A stretch of DNA of 64,000 nucleotides from Glandiceps talaboti (taxonomy: Eukaryota; Hemichordata; Enteropneusta; Spengelidae). The position numbers and the translations under genes were made by a program. Shown one piece after another: positions 1 through 20,152 of this stretch (positions are counted from its first letter, which is position 1; each line of letters begins with the position of its first letter). The stretch is taken from contig NC_135549.1 of the NCBI RefSeq assembly GCF_964340395.1, positions 1,818,501 through 1,882,500 on the forward strand. Reading direction: 5' to 3'. Under the pieces are notes generated by a model that was given only the letters and a program-made list of their open reading frames with translations, searched no databases and had not been told where the DNA came from.

Positions 1-1
1 C

Positions 2-196
2 TGTAAGATGAACATGGTAACAAAGGTGACAGAAGGCTCATGTGCATGGTACAAGTTCGACTTTAAACTTACCAAATTTATGCTAGCAGAGACACCAATA
101 TTGACACATAGTTTTAGTGGTATAGGAACAAGAGATCTCCCAGAAAGAGGAAAAGCAGCCATTAGGGAGGTTTTTATGAAAACGTTTGGACATTAG
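2..196 (+). CDS. Possible 3'-terminal coding exon of a gene entering from the left (unidentified)
   Basis: The frame is open from the first bases of the window to a TAG at 194-196, encoding about 64 residues with ordinary protein-like composition (for example GSCAWYKFDF and a C-terminal AAIREVFMKTFGH). AT-rich, repeat-poor sequence follows, with AATAAA-type signals near 491 and 788, as a 3' UTR would show. I do not recognise the family. The acceptor and any upstream exons lie outside the window. A chance open frame of this length is possible, so confidence is low. Confidence 0.35.
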   Translation, partial: CKMNMVTKVTEGSCAWYKFDFKLTKFMLAETPILTHSFSGIGTRDLPERGKAAIREVFMKTFGH

Positions 197-834
197 GAAT
201 GAAGATTCAACAATGTTTGACAATTGTAGTGTATACTTTTTGGGTTTTTACAGTTATAAGTTAGAGTACATGCATACATTTTTTTGTAAGACCATGTAGT
301 CAACACCTTTATTACATATGTCAATGGCATCAGCCAGATGTATACATCTGAAACCTAGCATTTCATAGTTAAGCTTACAATGTCATCTTTACTTCATTTG
401 CCGCATGAAAACCAGAATGTACTATCTTACAGACTATCTCCAGTGAATTTCAACAAATACAAATATTGTATTTCAATCATCTACCTCCAAGACATGGAAT
501 AAAAACTGTCATGACTTCATCACACTCAATAGACATTTGAAACTTCCAATATTCCTTAACTTCAGGTGCAATATTAGTTTCCTATTGCCATAATGGGGAG
601 GGAAATGATAAAAGTTCAAATATGAATATCATTTAAAGTTGGTTTGTTTGTGTATGTCATGTTATTTCATCGCATGAAGCATACCAGTTCTTCTGAATCC
701 TTTTGACACCAACACTGACTGTGTAGACAAATATTACCATGTGCTTTATTACAAACTTCATGTATCCGATTCTAGCTTTGTTGTCTCAATAAATTTATAT
801 TATTCACATCACAGAATCCATGTAACACAAGAAG
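197..834. other. Non-coding stretch, possible 3' UTR of the exon at 2-196
   Basis: AT-rich sequence without convincing coding potential. AATAAA-like signals occur near 491 and 788. A 14-base segment at 423-436 (TATCTTACAGACTA) is identical to the right end of the palindromic element at 55612-55718. Confidence 0.4.
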
Positions 835-910
835 TATAATAATAATAATAATAATAAATTCTTATCAGCGCATTACGCAACAGCCTCAATGCGCTTTACA
901 ATACTGAGAA
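835..910 (-). mobile_element. 3' tail of a CR1/L2-like LINE or a SINE using the same tail (antisense fragment)
   Basis: Read on the minus strand, the segment has paired GCGC motifs (TGTAAAGCGCATTGAGG, then TAATGCGCTGATAAGAATT) and ends in a (TTA)n run. The LINE fragment at 36235-36958 ends the same way (TGTACAATGCACTGAG, then GTGCGTTCTTTAAGAATTA and (AAT)n), so both appear to be 3' ends recognised by a related reverse transcriptase. No coding part is attached here. Confidence 0.5.
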
Positions 911-1100
911 AAAAGAGAAAAAAAAAGCACGAACTTGATTTGCATAGAAATCAAAACCAAAACCAAGTATAGTATAAATGTCTAGTCTAGTACTATATTC
1001 TGTAATACACATATTGCCCGGCTGCATCAATAGTGCCCTAGGGAAAATAGAAAACGAATTTTGCCCTCTGCATACAAAATGAGATCGCCATGGGTCACTA

Positions 1101-1693
1101 CTCCATACCATGTGACACGGTCTAACGTCTATAGATCATGTAGATGGAATTACGTAGTAGAGCGCCACCAATGGTCAGTGTGAGTTACCCCTGTTCTGGT
1201 CTGTACGACCCTTTTCCAATGTCCATGATTCAATTAATAAAGGTGAACACCCCAACCATCTTTATTATATAGAAAATTATGAGAATTATTTGATATTGAG
1301 TGAAGTAATAACCAACTAATTTCTCCTTGATTGTACGTCGTAAAACGATATATAGATTCTAATCACTCATTATTTCTCAACGTCGTAAACCACATGCCTC
1401 TTTACGGCACCGCCAGAGACATACCCGCCAAGAGGGTATTTTCATATTCTGTTGCTTCAGCAGAAGTATGTACTCTGGCTTGCGAAAATGACTAATTGTT
1501 TGAAAATGTTCGATCAGATATTTGGTTCTTATTTCATCATGATTTTGAACTTTAGTAATTAATGGCATAAAACTAAATGTTGCTTGGAAGGCTGAGGTGG
1601 AAATATTAAAAAAAAAATTAGGTATCGCGACCTCTCGCAGGCTGTCGAACACAGACGATTGAAAGATATTGAATATTCACTTTATTTTGTTTT
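1101..1693. other. Intergenic, no gene seen
   Basis: A 91-residue minus-strand open frame at 1377-1652 has no recognisable domain and no splice context. I see nothing else in this stretch. Confidence 0.5.
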
Positions 1694-2040
1694 GTTTACA
1701 TAAGTGGTCATATGGATGAAGATTGGGTATTTATTACCGATTTTAAATTAATAAAACAATTTTATCATGGTGTCCTACTTGAAAAAAAATCGATGTGAAA
1801 CAAAATATATCAAGTCTTTGTAACTCAATACATTCCAAAAAGCTACAAAATGCGTGTAAAGTTTGCTATGGTACGTACAATAACAAATTTTTTACACACA
1901 TTTATCTTTTGCAATTTGTTGAGTTATAAACGAGGAATTGACATGTTGTTTCACATTTATTTTTCGAGTAGGAAGCCATTTTAAAATTGTTATGTAAATT
2001 AAAAATCCAAATCATCATCCGTATGGCCACTTTACATAAC
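1694..2040. mobile_element. Foldback/MITE-like element, copy 1 (about 347 bp)
   Basis: The two ends are inverted complements. The left end reads about GTTTACATAAGTGGTCATA, then a GGATGA-GATTGGGTATTTATT block. The right end reads ATCATCCGTATGGCCACTTTACATAAC in short blocks. Inner inverted segments also pair: an AACAATTTTATCATGG block with CCATTTTAAAATTGTT, and GATGTGAAAC with GTTTCACATTTAT. The arms are about 130 bp around a diverged centre. A second copy in the same orientation is at 25524-25892. No protein is encoded, so it would be non-autonomous. I could not assign a target-site duplication. Confidence 0.7.
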
Positions 2041-2458
2041 AGAAGCCATATAACCAAGCAGTAAGCTGTTATTATCTAACACCTCTTTCCTTGAAGAAAG
2101 TCAGTTGTGACTTTCAATTGAGTGATAAGATTCTCGCAACTGACAGGCAAGAAAGAGAATCGGCGATTTTATGTATACTTGTCAATCTGTAAGACGTTTC
2201 TATTCTTACTGACACTTTTGTTGCAGTGGCACACGAGAACAGCGGCTTACAACGATAAACGTTTGTACACATACATTTTGTGTTTTCTGCTTTTAATTGT
2301 ATGTGAAAATAGATGCTGTATTCCTCTGTAGGTTCGGTAACAAGGAAAAATTAATACACTATAAATCTATGAAAAGTTTATTGTCCTCTAGAAAAACTTA
2401 AAATGCATTTTTGCTTTTGAAATCACAGAATCCAGCACATCTAGCAGCGAACACATTA
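2041..2458. other. Intergenic, no gene seen
   Basis: AT-rich sequence. A 69-residue plus-strand open frame at 2122-2331 has no recognisable features. Confidence 0.5.
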
Positions 2459-2489
<31 letters not shown>

Positions 2490-2528
2490 TACACACACGC
2501 GCGCGCAATGTACGCACGCACGCACGCC
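2459..2528. repeat. (CA)n / (ACGC)n simple repeat
   Basis: An alternating purine-pyrimidine run: CG/CA dinucleotides followed by ACGC tetramers. Confidence 0.9.
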
Positions 2529-5266
2529 CGAACGCTCACTCACCTGCTCAAGATAAATACAGACTATACAACTTGATTGAGATGATTCACATGTTAATCA
2601 TAAACTTCTGATTTTTAAATGGTAATAGCTAATGGAATAGAATACTTCTTCTAACAGTTATTTGTGTGAGAAGCATTTCGAGTCGTCGACCTGACAGAGA
2701 AAGTGGACCTCGGGATGTAGTGGATGTGTGTTTGTGTGGGATAAGTCGATTGTTAGTGTTCTGGAAAGGAATGATGTCCACACACAACCAAGTACTACAA
2801 GAACAGCTACTCGTATTTTATTGACATCTAACAAAACTCCTACAGATCACACAGAAATAAGGGTTTATATAGGTTTTACTACATTCCATACATATTGGCG
2901 CGAATTTGGTATTGACCTTCGTATGTGATTGGTTAATTATGAAGAGATAGGATTGGTAGTAAAGATTGTTTGAACTTGAGATTAACTAATTTGACTTAAC
3001 TTGATTGGTTGTGAAGCTTGCAGTTAGGATCCTAAATTTGACACAATCTCAGTGTATATTTCATTCCCGATAGTTTGGCTTTTCTTCATAGTGACTGGAG
3101 GTAAAATTCTGAGAGTTGTGTTTGCTTTGAGCCAATGATCTTCCCTGCGCTAACCTCTGGCAGACATTAGAATTGTTTCGTCCACATATCAAGAATATTT
3201 AAGTTTTTTAAACTATTTCATGCCAACAGTACCTACATACACTTGATGGGAGACATTCAAATGAAATCTGGTATTTGGATTGGTTTGCATAAAGAATGTG
3301 TAAAATTTGTCTTTGTACCGAGAATGTTCAATAATGACACAGGAAACGCACTGTGGCAATCGTAAGACAACTCCATGGGAAAGTACAGGTGACCTTGATC
3401 AATAACCATTTGTAACTTCTTAAAGTGTATAGTCGTCAAAGTGCTGGTATCGATTGCTTTTGTTGCGGTTTATTGACACTTTATCTTTAACACGATTTCT
3501 ATCAATCCAATTTACAAATCTGGTGATTAAGGCGATAACTTGACCAGGACAACTATACTGGTAAGTCTACTTCTTTAATTTCTTTTAGGAAATATTCGGA
3601 GATTTTTATCTGAGACAATTACACCTGCACCACATAATACAGAGCTGGTGGTGATGGTTGGGGTGGGGTGGGATGGGGTGAGGGCGAGGAGCATCATTGT
3701 TACATCTCTTCCCATCTCGGCGGCGATATGACTTCGAATCAGTTTTGGCAAACTTATTTGGTCAGTAAAAATATAAACGCCGGAGAATTGACAAAATCAT
3801 TTCTGTTGACAAGTACGTATTTACCCTAGTAAAGGATACAATCCAAGGCACAACTCCCTTCACGCAAGCACGACACAAGATTTGAAGTCGTGTGTTTCCG
3901 ATCCCCAAGTCTATCCACGCGAAACACAGGCTTCTACCCAAAACAACCACGCCGAAGTCCCCCCCCATGAAAGTAGAAAATAACGCCACTGTTAACCACA
4001 GTATATTGATTGACATATCATTGGATAGATGATCAGACAGTATCTTCAAAAACGTCATTGCTTAACGCCCTTAAAAAGGAATTAGATATTGCGCGCATGG
4101 AAAAAAATATTGACTCACATTCCTATCGCTAGGTCTACAAATTGATTGGGAAAATACTATATCTACTCAGGTGATTTGGGTTCACGTGACACCCTCCTTT
4201 ATTCCTTGCACTCCAGAGTCGACATTTGGACGATTTGGCATTGGCTACTAGGAAACAAGATTATTTAGAAGTCACTGTATGCAACCACACTACGACCCAT
4301 CTTCCAGTAAGTTGGTTATGTTATGAGTGGCACCACTGAGTACTAGAATACATTATATTATTTTGTAGGGCACAGCAATTTATCTATCATACGGGACATA
4401 GTCAAACTGAAAGCATATCTGAATCGTCCGAATCGGAAACAGACTACCCAGGGTATCGCATTCAGTCACTTCATATTTTTCCCTCTAAAGGTAGACAAAA
4501 TATATTTAATTCTACAAATTTACGTTTTTTTATCATAACGTGCATGAGATTTAAATCGTTTACATTCTTAGCCTTCTTTAGTAGCGCCATATATAGGTAG
4601 GAACAATGGTCATTTCGTTTCTTTGAAATGTTTACATTGTGTATAGTCAAGTCAAGTCTTCAACAAATCCTCTAACAGTTTACATATGTTCACGAAAATA
4701 ATGAATACCATACCGGAGATGAAGCAATACATTCCAAATTGTCCAGTGCATCGACTTTAATCTAGCTGGATGAACTTGAACTAATTTGCTGAATCATGGC
4801 ATGTATTAACCACGTCATTGTAGTTAACTTTCATAACGGAACAACTTCCATTAGTAGAAAAACAAATAATTGGCAGTAATCTGAGCACACTCTTTAGAGG
4901 ATAAACCTGTGTCTATAGATAGTTCTTTGAAATTCGCACGCTTGACAACAATTAACAACGTAACTATGTAGTAATCCAATAAGGATTTACAAAATGACAA
5001 TGCTTAGTTTTAACTTTGTACTGAAATTGAGCAATTTCAATTAAAAGTACAAGTCATCATTGGTAATTTCAAAAGACGCTTTGTAATAAAATAAAGAGTG
5101 TTATAAAATCAATCGTGCTTCCGTATGACGTCATGGCTCGAAGACATTATAAGGAGAACTGATGTGACTGGATATTTCTGTTACAGTGCAAACTGAACAA
5201 GAACAGTAAAAAACCAAACCTACGCCGTAGACCTGTGAAGACAATCCACATTGACTTTGATCAGTG
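2529..5266. other. Intergenic region upstream of the channel gene
   Basis: About 2.7 kb with only short frames lacking recognisable domains. A G-rich run lies at 3640-3690. The last few hundred bases before 5267 should hold the promoter and 5' UTR of the channel gene, but I see no diagnostic core element. Confidence 0.5.
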
Positions 5267-11879
<6,613 letters not shown>

Positions 11880-12856
11880 ACATGAAAATATCTGCATTTA
11901 GTAACTGGAGATTAATTATCAACAATCATTGGGACATTGTATAAATAAAGAAGATGTACATCACATTACAGGACTGAGAGAGAGAAAAAAAAGACCGAAA
12001 TACAGGAAGAAAAAGAAAAAGATGACTTGCATCCAAAGATGGTTATCTTCTAAATTAAAAGAATTCGCTTCTTTGATATTCATTTTTGCACAACGTGATG
12101 CAAGGGTAGTCACTTCATTGAAAATTAACATTATCATTTGCCCTAGCATTGAATAATTCAGTATTATAAATGTTACATAGTAGTAAAGTAAACCCCTGAA
12201 AGATGGTTTCTGACATTCAATTTTACCAAATAGATAATATTATATAACTAAAGAAATAAAATTTACAATTAATTTTATATTTGGGTCACCTAGAATCATA
12301 CATAGCTTTGAAGGAAATAACAACATATTTAGTTATCTACCCATTACATTAATGGTTTCTCCTCAAAGAGCCTTTAGTTTCTTTACAGTTATAAAAGAGA
12401 GCTTCTAATATTTCTGGTTCCGTAAAGGTAACTTTTTAAAAGAGTTTACCAACACACTGCGTGCACTCTGACTTATTGAATGAATAGTTTCTGTATAACT
12501 GTCAATCTTATAATTTATGAGCTTCGATGAAAACATAACTATCATGTCAGCATTATTTATATACAGTGTGTACATTATAATGTATGTACTACGATATTCA
12601 CTACATATTAGGTGCTTGTAGTTAAAGGGAGGCTAGGGGTGGCGTTAGGAGATCTAGAAAGATAAATGAAACGACTGGAATAAAATCTTTGTCCTGCAGA
12701 CATACCATTAGAGTTCTGATGATTATGTTTTATGTGTACATTAAGTGATGTATATCATAGCATTTTGGTTTTTAATTAAAATACGAAATCTAAATGTTGT
12801 AATTTTTTGCACATGAAGAAATAAATGTCCAACCATTTCAGACAGGGAAAATGACC

Positions 12857-12858
<2 letters not shown>
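11880..12858. other. 3' UTR of the channel gene and intergenic DNA
   Basis: AATAAA occurs at 11944-11949, about 65 bp after the stop codon, and again at 12255-12260. There is no further coding signal. Confidence 0.5.

Positions 12859-12927
<69 letters not shown>
12859..12927. repeat. (TA)n microsatellite
   Basis: About 34 uninterrupted AT dinucleotides. Confidence 0.95.
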
Positions 12928-12931
<4 letters not shown>

Positions 12932-13144
12932 ATGTATGGTATATTTACTATATAAAAATTAGCTCATAAACATACTACCTTATGATGTACACTACTTGAA
13001 AGTCTGCCAAATACAACGAAACTGTAGATAACTTTTAAAGAGGTTAACATAATACGAAAACAAAGATACAATCTATCTGTCAAAATTTGACAAAAATACT
13101 TCAAGATATGTGATTCGGACTTTGGATTATTTTATCGGGCAAGA

Positions 13145-14155
13145 TATCTGAAAACATTTTCTCCTCATCTCTTTGTCTGTCAAAACAATGGTTATTGGGT
13201 CGACCACATTGTTTAGGGTGAACAAAACCATGAATGTAAGCTGACATAGTGCATATCAGGATCGACTATTAACATTACACAAACTGGAATATACTGACAA
13301 AAATAACATAGTTCTAAACCTCCTAATATTTTAGCAAGTCTGATTTACCCCTCGGGAGTGTGTGTACAATTTTCACCAAGCTTTGTTGAGAGGAGACGAA
13401 AATTGAAGGATGAACTCGAACACTATTTTTCGAACGTAGTGAACATGTACACGTATATACTAATAATATAATAACAAACGAAGAGAGAATGGAAACGACT
13501 GCGATAAATTGATAAATGCTTGATGTACTTGTCTGACAGGTCCACAGCGCACAAATCCAAAACTGAATTATAGGCCCTTTTCCCCAAAGCAACCACTGTT
13601 AACAACACAGGTACGAGGACTGCAAATAACCAAACAAACAATGCTTGGAGAAAGGAGCCCCATCTTCCGCACACTTTGCGGTAAATAGTGATAGATTTAG
13701 TGATGTGGATGTAAAGATTGATAGCTATTACTATATGAAACAAGAGAGTTGAAAAGCCAAGTGAATAGAACCATAGACCCTCCACCCAGGTGGAGGGTCT
13801 ATGATAGAACATATGACTGACGTATACTTGACAAACAATGTTGGGAAATGGCCAAGTGTCCGGTAACGATGCACGTGGCATAAATTGGCAGAATAACAGA
13901 ATACTGAATCAAATCAGAGACAGCTAGATTGGCGGTAAAAATTCTAGCTTTCGTCCGCGCTTCCTTATATCGCAATACTAGTACTTTCACCACAAAGAAC
14001 CCATTTCCCAAAATTCCAAGCACACATCTGATAGACACAACTGTTGCTTCAACCATTCTGTCGTTCATTGATATGGTTGGTAGGTGATGCGTTGAGTTGT
14101 GCGAGTTTCCCTCCAAATACCACATTGATGTGTTTTCCTTCCAGGAAGTAGTCAT
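13145..14155 (-). pseudogene. Class A (rhodopsin-like) GPCR relic with frameshifts and a hairpin insertion
   Basis: A plausible start is the ATG at 14155, followed by N-glycosylation sites (NTS, NST). TM1 carries LGILGN. TM2 carries NLAVSDL. The frame then breaks after TM2 (near 13860), and TM3 continues in another frame with WPFPNIVCQV, holding the conserved Cys. The TM3 end reads INLYIHI, where DRY-type receptors have Arg. TM4 has an FVWLFAVLVPV core. A second shift near 13520 is suggested because a better TM5 (SSFVIILLVY) lies in a different frame. TM7-like sequence (FTLNNVVDPITIVL, then a basic helix-8-like KEMRRKCF) is at 13145-13252 behind a stop. TM6 is not clear. With several breaks this is best read as a pseudogene; assembly errors or introns could explain some of them. 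The ligand class is not recognisable. Confidence 0.7.
13765..13810. mobile_element. Small hairpin element, copy B, inserted in the GPCR TM3 region, with 7-bp target-site duplication
   Basis: The core 13772-13803 is a perfect palindrome of two 15-bp arms (CATAGACCCTCCACC and its complement) around a 2-base centre. ATAGAAC lies directly on each side (13765-13771 and 13804-13810). Hairpin plus one duplication is 39 bp, or 13 codons, so it keeps the local frame. Removing it joins MFY to SLGF and gives a near-normal TM3 length between the conserved Cys and the NLY motif. Confidence 0.8.
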
Positions 14156-14771
14156 GTCGACTGCCAAAATAATAAGATAGTCACTTTTATAAAACACAGC
14201 ATGAAGTTTCAACGTACTTGTACTAACACCTGTTCTACACACAGGATATAAAGATGCTATGATCATTAAAAACCGTACGTGTGTTATAAATTCCACATAA
14301 ATTGTTTGGAATCAATTTACTTTGAAGGGTTGATGGGAGTGGTGCCTTTATGTCAAACCTCAAAGCTAGCCAGGAGATTTGCAGCATTTTGCAAAGCAAT
14401 GATTGCACTTTCTCATCCATATTAAAGGTACATGGATTAGCACTTTATATATCATATTGGTTATCTAGTGATCATGTCCTTAGATGAATTGATGGAACAT
14501 AAATATATAGGCACATGAACATAATGGCATAATACTCACAGTATACATTACACACGATTCTATCAATCTAAGGCTGCTCTCACAAAAACTTGTCGGGGTG
14601 GGGGGAGGGGAAGATTTTTTTGTCAAACTTTGATATATTTTTTAAGTGCCCCCTTGCCATACTCGTTTTTAAGTACCCCCTTCCAATGATCAATAATTTT
14701 GAAGTAAACCACCTAAAAAATCAAAAAATGAAAGTTAAGTAAGCAAGATCACAGACACTCTCAGAGATAAG
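14156..14771. other. Intergenic, upstream of the GPCR relic
   Basis: The GPCR frame stays open upstream to 14296, but ATG 14155 gives the more receptor-like N terminus. Nothing else is seen. Confidence 0.4.
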
Positions 14772-15096
14772 CACACATACATACATACATACATACATAC
14801 ATACATACATACATACATACATACATACATGCATACACACATACATACATACATACATACATACATACATACACACATGCATACATATATACATACATAC
14901 ACACACATACATACATACATATATACATACATACATACATACATACATACAGACAGACATACATACATACATACATACATACACACACATACATACATAC
15001 ATACATACATACATACATACATACATACATACATACATACAGACATACATACATACATACACACATATACACACATACATACATACATACATACAC

Positions 15097-15127
<31 letters not shown>

Positions 15128-15182
15128 TACATACATACATACATACATACATACATACATACATAAACAAAGGCAGACAGGC

Positions 15183-15242
<60 letters not shown>
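14772..15242. repeat. Composite (ACAT)n / (ACAG)n microsatellite
   Basis: A long ACAT array with interspersed ACAC blocks, passing into ACAG blocks and ending in a pure ACAG array. All long frames over it (CMYV, HTYI, DRQT patterns) are artefacts of the repeat. Confidence 0.95.
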
Positions 15243-15245
<3 letters not shown>

Positions 15246-16853
15246 ACTACGACAAAACTTAACCCTTACGGAAGGTAAACATCTTTATTTCTGAATAATC
15301 AAATGCCATACTTTAAATTCGTCTTTTGTCTTATTTTAAAAGAGCCCATTATTCAACCATCCTCAAATCCTAACGAAAGGTGGTGGCTCCGATAGAAGTA
15401 TCAATGACTAATAAGGCATGCAACATTCATTTGAATCGTGTAAGCAGGTTTACCTTTCAAAAGAGGATAAATGTGTAAAGTCTGTTGACGGAGCAACTTC
15501 AGAAAATCTGTCACACGAGAAAAAGGTACGGCATAACTGAGAAACGCACACATGCGCATACATATATACATTGTATATATAAACCCCGATATACACAGAC
15601 AAGCAATCAAATAGATAGCGACAAAAGCAAGCAAGCAAACAAACAAACAAACAAACAAACAAACAAACAAATAAATAAGTATGTGTTATATTAGAATTGG
15701 TGATGGTGCACCTGAGTATCTCAAAATGTCAAACTAGAATTTTGTTACCTTGTACAATGACGATGAAGTCTATCTATCTCAGCGCAGACCACCAAACTCT
15801 TAGTAACGAGACTATTTTCAACGCTCCTAGGCACCGATGATATTCTTCCTTCGATCAGCCAACTGGTGTTGAAATGTCATAGCCTTAGTAAGCCTTTAAA
15901 ACAGCTATAAGCCAGAGAAATAATAAACCAACCCAGTTTACACCGAGATTGGTTTAGACAGCCTTCAGTAATTACAAGGGGGTGGGGTGAATACTTACCA
16001 AATACCGAATCATTTAGTCCCGTATTACTGTACAAATAAGAGGAAAAAAAGAAATTCGTGATATAATATGCAAATAAGTGTATTCAATATGTAGGGATTT
16101 CAGATGACGACATAGAACACAATTTAAATATACTTGTATTAACACTTTTTGAGATAAAGCTGATGTCGATCAGGCAAATCAATGCAAATAAATCTTTCTG
16201 AAAAAAGAAAACTGTCCGTTTTCTGGCTTTACCGGTAGGCGGCGTAGTATAGTGGCGATGCCTTGGTAACGTATTATTGGTATGTTTCACCGATCTAATG
16301 AGTCATTTACGTTGGTTTCAACGTGTATGTTTGAAAGAGCCATAACACCATACTCAATAAAATGTGTTACCAAAAAGTATTATTATTATTTTATCGGATG
16401 GCGCCGATGCGTTATAAGAATCGGCAAATACAAACTGGTACAACAACGTCACAGGGTGGTCATTTAACAAAAAAAAATTGAAACGTCACCAGTTACATCA
16501 TACTATACACATTATAGTTCGTGTCAGCTGTACACGTGTAGCATGCAATGGGTTGGGTTTATAATCCCCAAATCTGTGTATTGTCAATCACGGACTTGGG
16601 TTACAGCTGTCACACTACGACACCATGAAACTACTGAATGTGAATATGAAATGAATGGCTATCGAATTGAATTGACAAGTGGTATGGAAATAACGTGAAC
16701 GTCGAGTCTACGTTTCTGTCAATATTTTCTCTGTTGTGAAATCCCTTCGTCGGAAAGCTTTCAGATTTTTTTCCTCAACAACAGCAGTTCAAACTCGCAT
16801 TTTACATCTGTTGTGTTATCATCAGTGTGAAATTCAAGCGTGCATTTCTTGGC
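15243..16853. other. Intergenic, upstream of the first DXD glycosyltransferase
   Basis: Contains an (AAAC)n run at 15628-15676. The sequence just before 16827 ends in a possible acceptor (TTATCATCAG), so a 5' UTR exon may lie upstream. No other coding region is supported. Confidence 0.5.
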
Positions 16854-18038
16854 ATGCTGCTGCAAAGGGTCATGAGTCGAGTCGCCTCGTTTTTCCGGTC
16901 TAATCGTAGGAACATAGCTATTATCCTATTTTGGCTCTCTGCTGTGTGGATGTATCATTTATGGTTGTCTCCTACTAAAAGTGCATCACCATTTCAGGAC
17001 GACGACGATGCGTCTCACTACATCGATACCATCGGTCATGTGGATTTGGACAAAATGTTTGGTTGGCGCCAAATAATAGCAGACGATAAAAAGATGATCT
17101 ATGAATCGGAAATGCACAAGACGGCGACCGATGCACCAATTGAATCACTTGACTCTTGTGTTGTTTCAGATGACTTGGTCGAGGACAGGTCTTCAGGTTT
17201 AGAAGACCCAGCATGTTTTAACGGAACGCTTGAATCACGCAACACCGTTGTCATTCCAAATATGGTTCATTATATGTGGTATACATGTCACGAGTACAAA
17301 TTTTATAATTTTTTGAGCATCCTCAGCGCATATCGTATAATGCAAGCTGATCGTATTTTATTTCATACGGATTGTGAACCGATTGGTCGCTGGTGGAATG
17401 AAACAAAGCTAATTCCTGTCTTTGAAGTGATTATTGAAGAACCAAAGCGTTCTATTTTCGGGCGCGAAATCAATGAATGGTGGCCCCAACACTTAGCTGA
17501 TGTCGGTCGAATTCAAGCACTGATGGAATATGGCGGGGTTTATCTCGACGCCGATGTCTTTGTCGTGAATTCACTGAAGAGGCTTCGGTACTATGACTTT
17601 GTCATGGGCAGGCCTAAGCGAGCGGAACAACTTAATAATGGCATCCTCCTGGCTGCAAAGGACTCAGACTTTTTACGTTTGTATCATGACAATTATAGAA
17701 ATTATAACAGTTCATGTTATCTGTGTAATTCTATGCAGAACGCCAACCAACTGGCCTACGAACACAGAGATCTCATACATATTGAATACTGTACTTTAGG
17801 CTGTTCAACCAAAGATTCCTTGCAAGCTCAGATTACGGACATAATGGATTGGAAAAGCACAAGCTACTCATTACATTATTGGAAGAAAAGCATCATATAT
17901 CCCCTGACCCCAGAATCAATTAAAACTCTTAACTCAACATTGGGAGAGGTCACACGGTACATCTACTATGGAAGTAAATCAATGCAGAAAAAAGGAAGCA
18001 AACCTCGAATATGGTACAATTTGCCACTTGGCGAATAA
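16854..18038 (+). CDS. DXD-type glycosyltransferase, type II membrane protein (copy 1)
   Basis: Single exon of 394 residues. The ATG at 16854 (MLLQRV) is chosen because the related gene at 28197-29447 starts in the same way (MLLNWR). A short cytoplasmic tail precedes one hydrophobic segment (IAIILFWLSAVWMYHLWL, about residues 19-36), a type II Golgi anchor, then a stem and a catalytic domain from about residue 140. The domain has IPNMVHYMW, FHTDCEPIGRWWNE and YGGVYLDADVFVVNSL, where D232-A-D234 is the DXD motif that binds metal and nucleotide sugar. This fits the sugar-binding DXD glycosyltransferase family (Gly_transf_sug, related to alpha-1,4-GalT/GlcNAcT and Och1 enzymes). A protein-like C terminus (GEVTRYIYYGS) is shared by all three local copies. 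Donor and acceptor are unknown. Confidence 0.85.
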   Translation: MLLQRVMSRVASFFRSNRRNIAIILFWLSAVWMYHLWLSPTKSASPFQDDDDASHYIDTIGHVDLDKMFGWRQIIADDKKMIYESEMHKTATDAPIESLDSCVVSDDLVEDRSSGLEDPACFNGTLESRNTVVIPNMVHYMWYTCHEYKFYNFLSILSAYRIMQADRILFHTDCEPIGRWWNETKLIPVFEVIIEEPKRSIFGREINEWWPQHLADVGRIQALMEYGGVYLDADVFVVNSLKRLRYYDFVMGRPKRAEQLNNGILLAAKDSDFLRLYHDNYRNYNSSCYLCNSMQNANQLAYEHRDLIHIEYCTLGCSTKDSLQAQITDIMDWKSTSYSLHYWKKSIIYPLTPESIKTLNSTLGEVTRYIYYGSKSMQKKGSKPRIWYNLPLGE

Positions 18039-18360
18039 TTTGCATAAGACTCAATGTATGAGAAATTGGCCATAGGAACTCTAAGATACATTCTACTTAT
18101 ATTCTGTGTTGACGTGTTATCCCGGACACCTTGCTGTGTGGGTCATTAAACGTTGGACCTCTGATGTCAGATCCCAAGACTTAAAGTAAATCTGGCGCCT
18201 GTGAGACTTATCAGCGTTGTATTTTAATGTGAATATACAGACGGTATTGAATTCAATCGATAGCAAACAACAGTTATTTTATCAATTACACAAGACACAA
18301 GTAATTTGTAAAAACAAGCCATTTAGTATGTTCTATCATGGTAGTCAGACAATCTGCAGG
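18039..18360. other. 3' flank of glycosyltransferase copy 1
   Basis: AT-rich, probably 3' UTR, running up to a tetranucleotide array. No clear AATAAA is seen. Confidence 0.4.
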
Positions 18361-18480
18361 CCATACATACATACATACATACATACATACATACATACAT
18401 ACATACATACATACATACATACATACATACATACATAAATACATACATACATACATACATACATACATACATACATACAT
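18361..18480. repeat. (ACAT)n microsatellite
   Basis: About 30 nearly perfect CATA units with one AAAT variant. Confidence 0.95.
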
Positions 18481-19919
<1,439 letters not shown>

Positions 19920-20022
19920 GCGTCTTGGACGGTGCCGTAAAAGAGGCTATCTTGCGTCTTGGACGGTGCCGTAAAAGAGGCTATATTGCGTCTTGGTCGA
20001 CGGTGCCGTAAAAGAGGCTGTG
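19920..20022. repeat. Three tandem copies of a 34-bp unit
   Basis: Each unit starts GCGTCTTGG and contains ACGGTGCCGTAAAAGAGGCT. The third copy has a small TCG insertion. Confidence 0.85.
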
Positions 20023-20095
20023 GCTTATGGGGATACGTAGTGCACGTGGCTAGTGTAGAATACGTGTACAGCTCTGAATGCGCAATGCAATAAAT

Positions 20096-20152
20096 GTATA
20101 ATATAATATAATATAATATAATATAATATAATATAATATAATATAATATAAT
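20096..20152. repeat. (ATAAT)n pentanucleotide array
   Basis: About 11 perfect copies. Confidence 0.95.

Noticed and set aside
14721-15278. Several long open frames rich in CMYV, CLSV, HTYI or DRQT
   Set aside because: Translations of (ACAT)n and (ACAG)n arrays. The same holds at 6847-7193, 18217-18571, 19310-19554, 27835-28285, 30492-31035, 37949-38378, 38474-39064, 51493-51935, 55182-55538 and 60656-61196.
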